This document shows, piece by piece, positions 32,860 to 43,795 of a stretch of 64,000 bases of DNA. The notes under the pieces were generated by a model. It worked only from the letters and a program-made list of their open reading frames with translations. It had not been told where the DNA came from and made no database searches. The position numbers and the translations under genes are program-made. Source of the DNA: Cherax quadricarinatus (Eukaryota; Arthropoda; Malacostraca; Decapoda; Parastacidae); contig NC_091369.1 in the NCBI RefSeq assembly GCF_038502225.1, forward strand, positions 16,497,609 to 16,561,608, in the 5' to 3' direction. Within the stretch, counting starts at the first letter, position 1; each line of letters starts with the position of its first letter.

Positions 32860-33229
32860 ACAGTGAACAAACACTCCATTGTTGTAACACGAGCACACGG
32901 TGTATGCGCGCCTGTTTGGGGAAGGGGAAGACACAGTTTTACCCCTCAACCTCCGCCTCCTCCTCCTCCTCCATTAGCCCTTCCCTCACTGACCTCACCT
33001 ACCCATGGTGACCGTTATGTTCCCTCACTGAATTCACATACACAACACTTTTCTTGATTCTGAAGGAAGAGACGAAACGCAGAGTCTTCTGACCCTTTCC
33101 AACACGGGCAGCAGATATTCACACACCAGCCTGTTGATAATAATCCTGGTAGGTGTTCTTGATTATCTTAAGATATAGTGCCAAAAACACAGAGCAGGAT
33201 GCCCACAGCCTCTCTCTGGCAGAGGTGCC

Positions 33230-33235
<6 letters not shown>
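32860..33235. other. Unassigned sequence before the VNTR block
   Basis: Includes a short CCTCC tract (32949-32975). No gene or element was recognised. Confidence 0.4.
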
Positions 33236-33274
<39 letters not shown>

Positions 33275-33275
33275 A
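33236..33275. repeat. (TA)n microsatellite
   Basis: A short TA tract that directly precedes the 23/24-bp VNTR. Confidence 0.95.
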
Positions 33276-34800
33276 AGTTTTGATATACTGTGAACACGTA
33301 GTTTGATATACTGTGAACACGTAGTTTTGATATACTGTGAACACGTAGTTTTGATATTCTGTGAACACGTAGTTTGATATACTGTGAACACGTAGTTTTG
33401 ATATTCTGTGAACACGTAGTTTGATATACTGTGAACACGTAGTTTTGATATACTGTGAACACGTAGTTTTGATATTCTGTGAACACGTAGTTTGATATAC
33501 TGTGAACACGTAGTTTTGATATTCTGTGAACACGTAGTTTGATATACTGTGAACACGTAGTTTTGATATTCTGTGAACACGTAGTTTTGATATTCTGTGA
33601 ACACGTAGTTTGATATACTGTGAGCACGTAGTTTTGATATACTGTGAACACGTAGTTTTGATATTCTGTGAACACGTAGTTTGATATACTGTGAACACGT
33701 AGTTTTGATATTCTGTGAACACGTAGTTTTGATATTCTGTGAACACGTAGTTTTGATATTCTGTGAACACGCAGTTTGATATACTGTGAACACGTAGTTT
33801 TGATATTCTGTGAACACGTAGTTTGATATACTGTGAACACGTAGTTTTGATATACTGTGAACACGTAGTTTGATATACTGTGAACACGTAGTTTTGATAT
33901 ACTGTGAACACGTAGTTTGATATACCGTGAACACGTAGTTTTGATATACTGTGAACACGTAGCTTTGATATACTGTGAACACGTAGTTTTGATATACTGT
34001 GAACACGTAGTTTGATATACTGTGAACACGTAGTTTGATATACTGTGAACACGTAGTTTGATATACTGTGAACACGTAGTTTGATATACTGTGAACACGT
34101 AGTTTTGATATACTGTGAACACGTAGTTTTGATATACTGTGAACACGTAGTTTTGATATACTGTGAACACGTAGTTTTGATATACTGTGAACACGTAGTT
34201 TGATATACTGTGAACACGTAGTTTTGATATACTGTGAACACGTAGTTTGATATATTGTGAACACGTAGTTTGATATACTGTAAACACGTAGTTTTGATAT
34301 ACTGTGAACACGTAGTTTGATATACTGTGAACACGTAGTTTGATATACTGTGAACACGTAGTTTGATATACTGTGAACACGTAGTTTTGATATACTGTGA
34401 ACACGTAGTTTTGATATACTGTGAACACGTAGTTTTGATATACTGTGAACACGTAGTTTGATATACTGTGAACACGTAGTTTTGATATACTGTGAACACG
34501 TAGTTTGATATACTGTGAACACGTAGTTTGATATACTGTGAACACGTAGTTTTGATATACTGTGAACACGTAGTTTGATATACTGTGAACACGTAGTTTT
34601 GATATACTGTGAACACGTAGTTTGATATACTGTGAACACGTAGTTTTGATATACTGTGAACACGTAGTTTGATATACTGTGAACACGTAGTTTGATATAC
34701 TGTGAACACGTAGTTTTGATATACTGTGAACACGTAGTTTGATATACTGTGAACACGTAGTTTGATATACTGTGAAGACGTAGTTTGATATACTGTGAAC
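33276..34800. repeat. 23/24-bp VNTR, about 65 units
   Basis: The unit is TTTGATATACTGTGAACACG followed by TAG (23 bp). A one-T-longer form (24 bp) is mixed irregularly with it. A variant with GATATTCTG is frequent up to about 33800 and absent after that. The three minus-strand frames of 512-617 residues (VHSISNYVFTVYQ-like repeats) come from the mixture of unit lengths and are not proteins. Confidence 0.97.
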
Positions 34801-35016
34801 ATAGTATATCAAATTAAATAAAAAATTATTTATCAACTGGAATATGGCGACATGGAAACTATGTACAATGTGGTCACAACTGAAAGAGCCGGGTATAGTC
34901 CCGGGCAGGGAGAGACAACGAAAAAACTTGCAAATGATGCAAGCATCCTGTTGTCTCTCCCTGCCCGGGAGACAACGAGGTGCTAGGTACACAAGCAGTA
35001 GATGTGTACCTAGCAC
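34784..35016. repeat. Cluster of perfect hairpins between two VNTRs
   Basis: Three main inverted repeats stand in a row. 34784-34794 with 34803-34813 is the last VNTR unit against its own reverse complement. 34900-34919 with 34950-34969 is 20 bp (CCCGGGCAGGGAGAGACAAC), and encloses a 6-bp hairpin at 34927-34943. 34980-34993 with 35003-35016 is an inverted start of the 45-bp unit. Every listed arm is an exact match. Confidence 0.9.
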
Positions 35017-36415
35017 TGAGTGACAGCTGTGGAGCGTCCTAGCAGTACGTGTGTACCTAGCACTGAGTGACTGCTGTGGAGCGTCCTAGCAGTACGTGTG
35101 TACCTAGCACTGAGTGACTGCTGTGGAGCGTCCTAGCAGTACATGTGTACCTAGCACTGAGTGACTGCTGTGGAGCGTCCTAGCAGTACATGTGTACCTA
35201 GCACTGAGTGACTGCTGTGCAACGTCCTAGCAGTACGTGTGCACCTAGCACTGAGTGACTGCTGTGGAGAGTCCTAGCAGTACGTGTGTACCTAGCACTG
35301 AGTGACTGCTGTGGAGAGTCCTAGCAGTACGTGTGTACCTGGCACTGAGTGACTGCTGTGGAGAGTCCTAGCAGTACGTGTGCACCTAGCACTGAGTGAC
35401 TGCTGTGGAGAGTCCTAGCAGTACGTGTGTACCTAGCACTGAGTGACTGCTGTGGAGAGTCCTAGCAGTACGTGTGTACCTGGCACTGAGTGACTGCTGT
35501 AGCAGTAGTACCTAGTACTTAGAGACTGCTGTAGTCCTAGCAGTACGTGTGTACCTAGCACTGAGTGACTGCTGTGGAGAGTCCTAGTACCTAGCACTGA
35601 CTGACTGCAGCGTAGCAGTACGTGTGTACCTGGCACTGAGTGACTGGTGTGGAGCGTCCTAGCAGTACGTGTGTACCTGGTACTTAGAGACTGCAGTGGA
35701 GAGTCCTAGCAGTACGTGTGTACCTAGCACTGAGTGACTGCTGTGGAGAGTCCTAGCAGTACGTGTGTACCTGGCACTGAGTGACTGGTGTGGAGCGTCC
35801 TAGCAGTACGTGTGTACCTGGTACTTAGAGACTGCAGTGGAGAGTCCTAGCAGTACGTGTGTACCTAGCACTGAGTGACTGCTGTGGAGAGTCCTAGCAG
35901 TACGTGTGTACCTAGCACTGAGTGACTGCTGTGGAGCGTCCCAGCAGGACATGTGTACCTGGCACTGAGTGACTGCTGTGGAGCGTCCCAGCAGGACATG
36001 TGTACCTGGCACTGAGTGACTGCTGTGGAGCGTCCCAGCAGGACATGTGTACCTGGCACTGAGTGACTGCTGTGGAGCGTCCCAGCAGGACATGTGTACC
36101 TAGCACTGAGTGACTGCTGTGGAGCGTCCTAGCAGTACGTGTGTACCTGGCACTGAGTGACTGCTGTGGAGCGTCCTAGCAGTACGTGTGTACCTAGTAC
36201 TTAGAGACTGCTGTGGAGAGTCCTAGCAGTACGTGTGTACCTAGCACTGAGTGACTGCTGTGGAGCGTCCTAGCAGTACGTGTGTACCTAGCACTGAGTG
36301 ACTGCTGTGGAGCGTCCCAGCAGGACATGTGTACCTAGCACTGAGTGACTGCTGTGGAGCGTCCCAGCAGGACATGTGTACCTAGCACTGAGTGACTGCT
36401 GTGCAGCGTCCTAGA
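35003..36415. repeat. 45-bp VNTR, about 31 units
   Basis: The unit is TGTGTACCTAGCACTGAGTG, then ACTGCTGTGGAGCGTCCTAG, then CAGTACG. Variants are clustered: GGAGAGTCC at about 35265-35480, the CTGGTACTTAGAGACTGCAG form at 35675 and 35817, and CCCAGCAGGACAT at 35940-36090 and 36306-36380. Shortened units lie at 35505-35620. Confidence 0.95.
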
Positions 36416-36435
36416 GATGCATGTCAGCACTGCCA

Positions 36436-36615
36436 GGGATAGAAACCTTCATCCTTGGTAATTTCATTTTCATGATCCTCTTCATCCTCATCCTCCTCAC
36501 AATCCCCATCACAATCCTCATTACCATAATCCTCTTTATCCTCATCATTATCATCCTCAGCATTCTCATCATCACTATCATCATCATTTTCTCTTTCTCC
36601 TTGTCATCATCATCC
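36436..36615. repeat. CAT/ATC-rich low-complexity tract
   Basis: Pyrimidine-rich TCATCCTCATCATTATC-type DNA without a fixed unit. The open frames on both strands are low complexity. Confidence 0.75.
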
Positions 36616-36813
36616 AAGGGATTGTAATCTTCCGGGTATTGGGCTGTAATCCATTATAACTTATATTGTAGCTGTTAACTTGAGCATTGGTAAAAAAAAT
36701 TACAGTACCATTGTTGGAACAATGTAAATTAACCTCTCGCTTTCAAAAGAAACATCATGACGACGTTTCGCTTTATCTTAGATCATTGTTGCGCCTTGAC
36801 AAAGTTCTGGAGG

Positions 36814-37050
36814 GATTGAAACACTTATGCAACATATGGGAATCTTTATATGGGGAACGTTTCGCCACACAGTGGCTTCATCAGTCCAATACAAAGCAGA
36901 AAGGTGAAAGAAGAGGAGGAGTTTTTGGTAATCAGTCCCTCAGCCTGGAGTCGATGTGTTCAGTCTACTTTGTATTGGACTGATGAAGCCACTGTGTGGC
37001 GAAACGTTTCCTAAATAAAGATTCCCATATGTTGCATAAGTGTCTCAATC
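36814..37050. mobile_element. Palindromic MITE-like element, copy 1
   Basis: The left arm (36814-36901) and right arm (36966-37050) are reverse complements with few mismatches. The shared core is AACGTTTCGCCACACAGTGG, then CTTCATCAGTCCAATACAAAG, around a 64-bp loop. The loop word GGTAATCAGTCCCTCAGCCT recurs in reverse in copy 2 at 42093-42385. It has no coding capacity. Confidence 0.8.
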
Positions 37051-37248
37051 TTCAACTTGACGGTTTTCAAAACCATTCCTCACAGTCCTGGTGGGACCGA
37101 AAACTTACAACATAGTTGTTGTCGTTTTCACGTGAACTGAGCACAAGTTCTGTCTCAGTAAATAAGACTAGTGGCTAGAGTAACTTGAGAGTGTTGAAGC
37201 GAATATTATGCTGAACACAGTCCACTTCACTTACACATAGTTCTTAAT

Positions 37249-37372
<124 letters not shown>

Positions 37373-38240
37373 GTGTACTGACCTATATGCCCTCATTTAT
37401 ATGTGGTTGCAGGGGTCGATTCATAGCTCCTGGCCCCGCCTCTTCAATGGTCGATGCTAGGTCACTCTCTCCTTGCTCCATGAGCTTTATCATACCTCTT
37501 CTTAAATCTATGTATGGATCTTGCCTCCACTACATCACATTCCAGACTTTTCAACTTCCTGACAACTCTATGACTGAAGAAACACTTCCTAATATCTTTC
37601 CGGCTCACCTGAGTCTTCAACTTCCATCTGTGACCCCTTATTGTTGTGTCCCACCTCTGAAACATCCGGTCTCTGTCCACCTTGCCGATTCCTCTCAGTG
37701 TTTTATTTATTGTTATCATGTTACCCCTGTATCTCCTGTCCTCCAGTGTCGTGAGGTCGAGTTTCCTTAACCTCTCCTCGTAGGGCATGCTCATTAGCTG
37801 TGGGACTAGTCTCGTTGCAAACCTCTGCAATTTCTCTAATTTCTTCAAGTTCTTCGCCAAGTGTGGGTTCCGAACTGGAGCTGCATACTCAAATATGGGC
37901 CTGATGTACACGGTGTACAGGGTCGTGAACGACTCCTTACTGAGATGTCGGAATGCTGTTCTTAGGTTTGCTAGTCGCCCGTATGCCGCAACAATTATTT
38001 GGTTGATGGGCGTCTCAGGATATGTGTTCGGTGTTATACTCACCTCAAGATCCTTGATCCTTTTTTTGAGTGAAGTCTGTAGTCTTTGGTCCCCTAGACT
38101 GTATTCTGTCTGCGGTCTTCTTTGTCCTTCCCCGATCTTCACGACTTCGCACTTGGTGGGGTTGAAATCCAGGAGCCATTTACTGGATTAGGCTTGCAGC
38201 CTGTCCAGATCCTTTTGTAGTCCTGCCTGGTCCTCCTCCG
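37373..38240 (-). mobile_element. CR1-superfamily LINE, copy G (3' part)
   Basis: The ORF2 C-terminus reads almost unbroken from 38142 to 37462: GDQRLQTSLKKRIKDLEVSI, then LYTVYIRPIFEYAAPVRNPH and YDKAHGARRE, with a Lys-Arg insertion in the KEKDLG stretch. It is 5'-truncated at about 38240, where (GT)n begins. Confidence 0.85.
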
Positions 38241-38242
38241 AG

Positions 38243-38422
38243 GTGTGTGTGTGTGTGTGTGTACTCACCTAGTTGTACTCACCTAGTTGAGGTTGCGGGG
38301 GTCGAGTCCGAGCTCCTGGCCCCGCCTCTTCACTGATCGCTACTAGGTCACTCTCCCTGAGCCGTGAGCTTTATCATACCTCTGCTTAAAGCTATGTATG
38401 GATCCTGCCTCCACTACATCAC
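38243..38422 (-). mobile_element. CR1-superfamily LINE, very short 3' fragment
   Basis: About 160 bp of LINE 3' end (38261-38422) with a doubled CTCACCTAGTTGTA end. It is flanked by (GT)n on both sides (38243-38260 and 38423-38480). Its sequence is closer to copy E than to copy G. Confidence 0.85.
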
Positions 38423-38715
38423 TGTGTGTGTGTGTGTGTGAGTGTGAGTGTGAGTGTGAGTGTGTGTGTGTGTGTGAGTGTGTGTGTGTGTTTATGTGTG
38501 TGTGTTTATATGCGTGCATGTGTAGGTGGGTAGATGTGAGGGTGGGTGGGTTTTTGTATTTTGGGTTGGTGGGATTTGGGATGCTGGTTAGGTGGATGGG
38601 TGGTTGGTTGGTTGTGGTTTAGTGGGTGGGTGTGTTATGAATGGATGGGTGTGTGGGTTTGGGAAGGATGGATGGATTGATGGGTGGGTGGATTTGTGGG
38701 TGGGTATGTGAGCAC
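38423..38715. repeat. (GT)n, (GTGA)n and GGGTGGAT-rich tract
   Basis: (GT)n with GAGTGT units to about 38515, then irregular GGTGGGTGG/GGATGGAT repeats to about 38710. Confidence 0.85.
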
Positions 38716-39530
38716 TCATCTATTGTTTCTTTCTACCTCATTGTACAGGGATCGATTTTCAGATCCATTTCCTTCTTCTTAATTTGCTCCTTGTCAAATT
38801 TATTCCCTTTCAGCCTAGTTGTCTCCCTCATAATTATTCCTTCTTCTTTGTCCTGGTTATTCCACTTTCTGACCTCCATGAGGGTAAAGGAATGATTCCT
38901 GCCATCACTGTCAATCATCAGTTTTCTTTTTCTCTTGTGTACCCATTTCCCGCCTTTAACAGGGTCAATTCCACCGAATATTTTGAATGTCGTTATCATA
39001 ACTCCAGTGGTTCTTTTATTTTCTAATGTCGTTAGGCTTAGTTTCTTTTGCCTCTTTTCATGGTTAATTCCGTTTATCTGTAGAGATAGTCTCACTGAAC
39101 ACCTCTTTAATTTCTTATGCCTTTTCATGTGAGGGTTCTTTGCTGGTGCTGCATACTCTAAGATGGGCCTGACGTATGTCCGTACAGAGAGTAGTCAATG
39201 ATTAGTTACTGAGATTAGCAACATTCGTTGCTAATTATAGTGATGTATGTCTCTTGAAATATGTTTTACACTAAATGCTCACTCACAGGTCTTTCTCCTT
39301 GAGAGAGGACTGCAGCTTCTGTTTCCCTATTCAGTGCTCAGTTTCCAGTGTTTTGCTAGTTTCTCAATTCTCATATCTGCAGTAACTGAGTTGAAGTAAC
39401 CACTCGTTTTAGCAATATTGTACTTTGTATATGATTTTTGTAACCTTTTCTTTTTCTCATTACTTTATATTCTCCTAACAATTTTACATCTGACTATTAT
39501 GGAATGTCATTCACATATACTCTGGTCAGA
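38716..39530 (-). mobile_element. Divergent CR1-superfamily LINE, copy H (3' part)
   Basis: The 131-residue frame 39128-38733 reads KKLSLTTLENKRTTGVMITT, then FKIFGGIDPV and MEVRKWNNQ, clearly related to but distant from the main family. The preceding AAPVW-like region (about 39130-39190) and RT traces to about 39530 follow out of frame. It represents an older subfamily. Confidence 0.7.
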
Positions 39531-41356
39531 TCATTGACAGTGATCAGGATATGTGTGAAATTCTCAATACCTACTTCCTCTCAGTTTTCACCCAGGAAAA
39601 TACTAGCGATATTCCTGAAATAATAGATTATGTAGAACAGGATAATAAACTATGTGCGATTGCGGTAACTAGTGACATGGTCCTCAGACAAATAGAGAAA
39701 TTAAAACCTAACAAATCCCCAGGCCCTGATGAACTGTTTGCAAGGGTGTTACAGGATTGTAGAGAAGAACTTAGCATACCTTTGGCTAATCTTTTTAACA
39801 TATCACTACAAACTGGCATAGTGCCTGTTAAGTGAAAAATGACAAATGTAATACCTATTTACAAGGCAGGTGACAGGTCCTTGGCTTCGAACTATAGACC
39901 AATAAGCCTTACCTCCATAGTGGGAAAATTTATAGAATCAATAATTGCCAAAGCAATTCGTAGCCAACTTGATAGGCACAGATTGATTAATGAATCTCAA
40001 CACAGTTTTACAAAGGGGTGTTCCTGTCTTACGAATTTACTAACTTTTTTCACTAAGGTGTTTGAGGAGGTAGATCATGATAATGAATATGATATTGTGT
40101 ATATGGACTTCAGTAAGGCTTTCGATAGAGTTCCACACCAGACGGAAACTTAAGGCACACGGAATAGGAGGAGAAATTTTTTCCTGGGTAGAGACATGGC
40201 TGAGAAATAGGCAGCAGAGAATTTGCATAAATGGGAAAAAAACAGAATGGGGGAACGTCACAAGCGGTGTTCCTCAGGGGTCAGTGTTGGGCCTGTTGTT
40301 GTTCACAATTTACATAAACGACATAGATGAGGGAATAAATAGCGACATAAGCAAATCTGCTGTTGACACCAAAATAGACCGTCCAATTCATTCTAATGAA
40401 GACACTAGAGCACTCCAGGATGAGTTGAATAGACTGATGCAATGGTCGGAGAAGTGGCAGATGTAGTTTAATATTGACAAATGCAAAGTTCTAAATGTTG
40501 GACAGGAAAATAACCATGCCACATATAAACTAAATAATGTAGATCTTAATACTACTGATTGTAAAAAGGATTTAGGAGTTCTGGTTAGCAGTAATCTAAA
40601 ACCAAGACAACAGTGCATTAGTGTTCGCAATAAAGCTAACAGAATTCTTGGTTTCATATCTAGAAGTATAAATAATAGAAGTCCTCAGGTTGTTCTTCAA
40701 CTCTATATATCCTTGGTTAGGCCTCATTTAGACTATGCTGCTCAGTTCTGGTCACCGTATTACAGAATGGACATAAATGCTCTGGAAAACGTACAGAGGA
40801 GGATGACAAAGATGATCCCATGTATCAGAAATCTTTCCTATGAGGATAGACTGAGGTCCCTGAATCTGCACTCTCTCGAAAGACGTAGAATTAGGGAGGA
40901 TATGATCGAGGTGTATAAATGGAAAACAGGAATAAATAAAGGGGACGTAAATAGCGTACTGAAAATTTCCAGCCAAGACAGGACTCGCAGCAATGGTTTC
41001 AAGTTGGAAAAATTCAGAATCAGGAAGGATACAGGAAAGCACTGATATGGTAATATAGTTGTGGATGAGTTGAACAAACTCCCGAATACAGCTATTCAGG
41101 CTAACACGTTGTGTAGTTTTAAAAATAGGTTTGATAAATACATGAGTGGGTGTGGGTGGGTGTGACTTGGACCTGACTAGCTTGTGCTGCTGGGTCTGGT
41201 GCCTTGCTCCATCCTTGAGTGGAGGTGACCAGACTGGGTGGGTCACTGGGCTAATCTTGGGGAGGGTCATTGGGATAATCCGGGGGGAAGACATGGACCT
41301 GCTCCGCATCTGTCAGTAGGCCTGTTGCAGTGTTCCTTCTTTCTTATGTTCTTATA
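39531..41356 (+). mobile_element. CR1-type LINE on the plus strand
   Basis: Nearly the whole RT and C-terminus of a different CR1 subfamily: IEKLKPNKSPGPDELFARVL, NYRPISLTSIVGKFIES, YMDFSKAFDRVPH (motif A), SGVPQGSVLGLLLF (motif B), then DISKSAVDTKI where a FADDTKI motif is expected. The C-terminus has LVRPHLDYAAQFWSPYYRMD and LRSLNLHSLERRRIREDMIE. Stops at 39833-39835, 40464-40466 and 41043-41045, plus a frameshift near 40140, break it. The 3' end reads TTCTTATGTTCTTATA, an 8-bp-repeat ending like that of CR1 elements. Confidence 0.87.
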
Positions 41357-41835
41357 CACTGACCATTTTATTAGGTACACTTACTCGTTAATGCAAATAT
41401 CTAATCAACCCATCACGAAGCAGCATTTCAATGCCTAGAAGCATGTTTAAACATGATCAAGAGTTTCAGTTGTTGTTCAGAGCAAACATCAGAATGGGAA
41501 GAAATGTGATCTAAATAACTTTGCTCGTGGAATGATTGTAGATGCCAAATGAGGAGGTTTGAGTATCTCAGAACCGGCTGATATCCTGGGATTTAGACGC
41601 TCAACAGTCTCTAGAGATTATTGAGAACGGTGTGAAAAACAAAACATCCAGTGAGTGCCGTTTCTGTGGGCGAAAACGCTTTGTTAATGAGAAAGGTCAG
41701 AGGAGAATGGCCAGACCGGTTCAGGCTAAGAGAAAGCAACAGTAGCTGAAATAAGCACGCCTTCAATACAAAAGTGAAATGAAGAAGAGCATTTTTTAAT
41801 GAACAACGCGTCTAACCTTGAGGTGAATGGGCTTT
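41357..41835 (+). mobile_element. Tc1/mariner-like transposon, left part
   Basis: It starts after a TA with CACTGACCATTTTATTAGGT, then ACAC, a terminal inverted-repeat sequence I recall from abundant Tc1-like elements of fish. A decayed transposase start follows (GRNVI, NFARGMIVDAK, then GLSISEPADILGFRRSTVSR and CGRKRFVNEKGQRRMARPVQ), a helix-turn-helix DNA-binding pattern. Stops interrupt it. The right half and right inverted repeat are absent; similarity ends near 41835. It sits exactly at the end of the CR1 tail. Confidence 0.7.
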
Positions 41836-41839
41836 GTCA

Positions 41840-42090
41840 TCTGTCATCACCGTGTACACTTATTATTCCATCTGCACATAGTGTACATATTTGTATAGAG
41901 TGCGTGAAGGTAAAGTATGCATTATAGTCTATCTGCTGAGTTTGTTTTGCTGCAGACCCCATTACGACCAGGTCACAGGCCATTCATTACCTGTGCTCGT
42001 AATAGTTGACGAGTAGAAGGGGAAAGAGGAGTACCTGTTCTCTTAGACTCTCTGCTCTTACCAAGGGTTTCACTGACACGTCTATAATCA
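41840..42090. other. Unassigned sequence
   Basis: No reading frame or repeat recognised between the Tc1-like relic and the palindromic element. Confidence 0.4.
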
Positions 42091-42092
42091 TA

Positions 42093-42385
42093 TTGAGATT
42101 AAGACACATGTGCAACATCTGGGTATCTTTATTGTAGACGTTTCGCCATCTAGTGGCTTTATCAATACAAATTCTAGGACATAACTTGAAGACAGTATCT
42201 CCAGAATCTCCACGACTATGGTGCTCTTCGCACCTACTGCTAGGTTGAGGGACTGATTACCTTATCTTCTGTACATAGTTCTACTGTCTTCAAGTTATGT
42301 CCTAGAATTTGTATTGATAAAGCCACTGGATGGCGAAACGTCTACAATAAAGATACCCAGATGTTGCACATGTGTCTTAATCTCA
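42093..42385. mobile_element. Palindromic MITE-like element, copy 2
   Basis: Arms 42093-42200 and 42282-42385 match almost perfectly as reverse complements (TGAGATTAAGACACATGTGC; GACGTTTCGCCATCTAGTGG). The roughly 80-bp loop carries the reverse of the loop word in copy 1 (36814-37050). The same family is therefore present in opposite orientation. Confidence 0.85.
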
Positions 42386-42724
42386 TCTTGTCGGTATTAT
42401 ATACCATTCGTATATAATCATATTATTTATGGTATATAATGCTGACACGTTGATGCACAACACTTGGGAGTTTTTCTTCTGTGTAACAGACTTTGTCGTT
42501 TGCGAATGTAACACTAGAGACAGTAGAAGAAATGGTTTTGATATAGAAGGTGGTCAGGTCCTCCAGGATAACAAACAGACCTGCTGCCAGACCTTATATA
42601 CTAGAGCGACAGTGAAATGAAGCAGCTGGAGATGGCGCCACAAGTGAGCGTGGCCAGGTCAAGTTATTTATGTAAACTGAAGATATGTAGATCTCTGTGA
42701 CATCCTACTTGTCTCACCTTCCTA

Positions 42725-42943
42725 CGAAATCTCAGATGATTCACAGGGATGTTAGGAAGTATTTATTCAGTAATAGAGTTGCCAGGAAGTGGAAGAGTCT
42801 AGATAGTAATGTAGTGGAGGCAGGATCCATACCTAGCTTTAAGAAGCGGTATGAAGCAGGGAGAGAGTGGACCTAGTAGTGACCAGTGAAGACGCGGGGC
42901 CAGGAGCTGAGTCTCGACCCCTGCAACCACAATTATGTGATTG
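42725..42943 (+). mobile_element. CR1-superfamily LINE 3' fragment, plus strand
   Basis: This is the main family in the opposite orientation: the FSNRVARKWKSLDSNVVEAG region, then GACGCGGGGCCAGGAGCTGA and GTCTCGACCCCTGCAACCAC. It stops at AATTATGTGA without an (AC)n tail. Confidence 0.85.
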
Positions 42944-43146
42944 GATTCATCCTCTTATAACTTTTCGCAGTTTTCTCTCCAACAAAACATCTCTCATCCA
43001 TTGTAATAATTTGACTTTCATCCCTCTTATATTTTAAAGATTCAAAATTTTCCCTTGTTGAGGAAATCTTTCATAAGCTTTCTCAAAGTGTATGTAAACG
43101 CAATTTCAGTATTGGCTTATTTCTTGAGCAATTTCCGTGATTCCGT

Positions 43147-43365
43147 TGTAGTTTACCTGGAGTTTACCTGGAGTTTACCTGGAGTTTACCTGGAGTTTAC
43201 CTGGAGAGAGTTCCGGGGGTCAACGCCCCCGCGGCCCGGTCTGTGACCAGGCCTCCTGGTGGGTCAGAGCCTGATCAATCAGGCTGGTGCTGCTGGCTGC
43301 ACGCAAACCAACGTACGAGCCACAGCCCGGCTGGTCAGGAACCGACTTTAGGTGATATAAATGAA
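43147..43365 (+). mobile_element. SINE-like element with (TTTACCTGGAG)n end
   Basis: Five copies of the 11-bp unit AGTTTACCTGG (43151-43205) lead into GAGAGAGTTCCGGGGGTCAA, then CGCCCCCGCGGCCCGG and a G/C-rich body to about 43355. A reversed, more diverged copy is at 48340-48480, also ending in this 11-bp unit. I recall this body as common in decapod genomes. Its origin (LINE 3' end or SINE) is not settled. Confidence 0.7.
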
Positions 43366-43389
43366 TACGCAGAGTGGAAACTGAGATAT

Positions 43390-43490
43390 TTACATTTACT
43401 AACAACGGATGGGGTTAGAACCTGCGATCAGAGAGTCACGAAACTCCAGACTGACGCGTTAGCCACTGGACCGGCTTGCATACATTTACT
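43390..43490 (-). mobile_element. tRNA-like repeat fragment
   Basis: GGTTAGAACCTGCGATCAGA and GACTGACGCGTTAGCCACTG, then GACC: on the minus strand an A-box-like GGCTAACGCG and a B-box-like GGTTCTAACCCC. Related to 10389-10582. Confidence 0.65.
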
Positions 43491-43679
43491 AAGCTTCCGA
43501 CCACTAGGAGATTAAACCCCTCCTTTCATTTATTTCCAGTATTTTTCTACAACACTGGTCAGTGAAATAGGCCTATAGTTTAAAGGCTCTTTTCTGTCTC
43601 CCATTTTAAATATTTGCCCAATGTGTACCATTTCCCATTCAATTACTAATTTGAATTCTTGAAACGAAACCTTAAAAAA

Positions 43680-43795
43680 ACGAAATCGTAATACCACGAT
43701 TACAAACAAACCAGGGAACGGGTGGGGTTAGAACTCATGGTGTCTCACTTGCCCTGAGTTCTAACCCACCCACACCGTGTGTTTTCCTTAAAAAT
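43680..43795. mobile_element. tRNA-like fold-back fragment
   Basis: CGAAATCGTAATACCACGAT, then ACCAGGGAACGGGTGGGG and TTAGAACTCATGG, followed by the partial reverse complement GAGTTCTAACCCACCC. A degraded member of the snap-back family. Confidence 0.6.

Noticed and set aside
33119..35016. Three overlapping minus-strand frames of 512-617 residues
   Set aside because: They are the 23/24-bp minisatellite read in three frames (VHSISNYVFTVYQ-type repeats); there is no codon bias, domain or start context.
35003..36415. CRISPR-like array or coding repeat
   Set aside because: The 45-bp units are head-to-tail without spacers, and variants occur in blocks, as in a VNTR.
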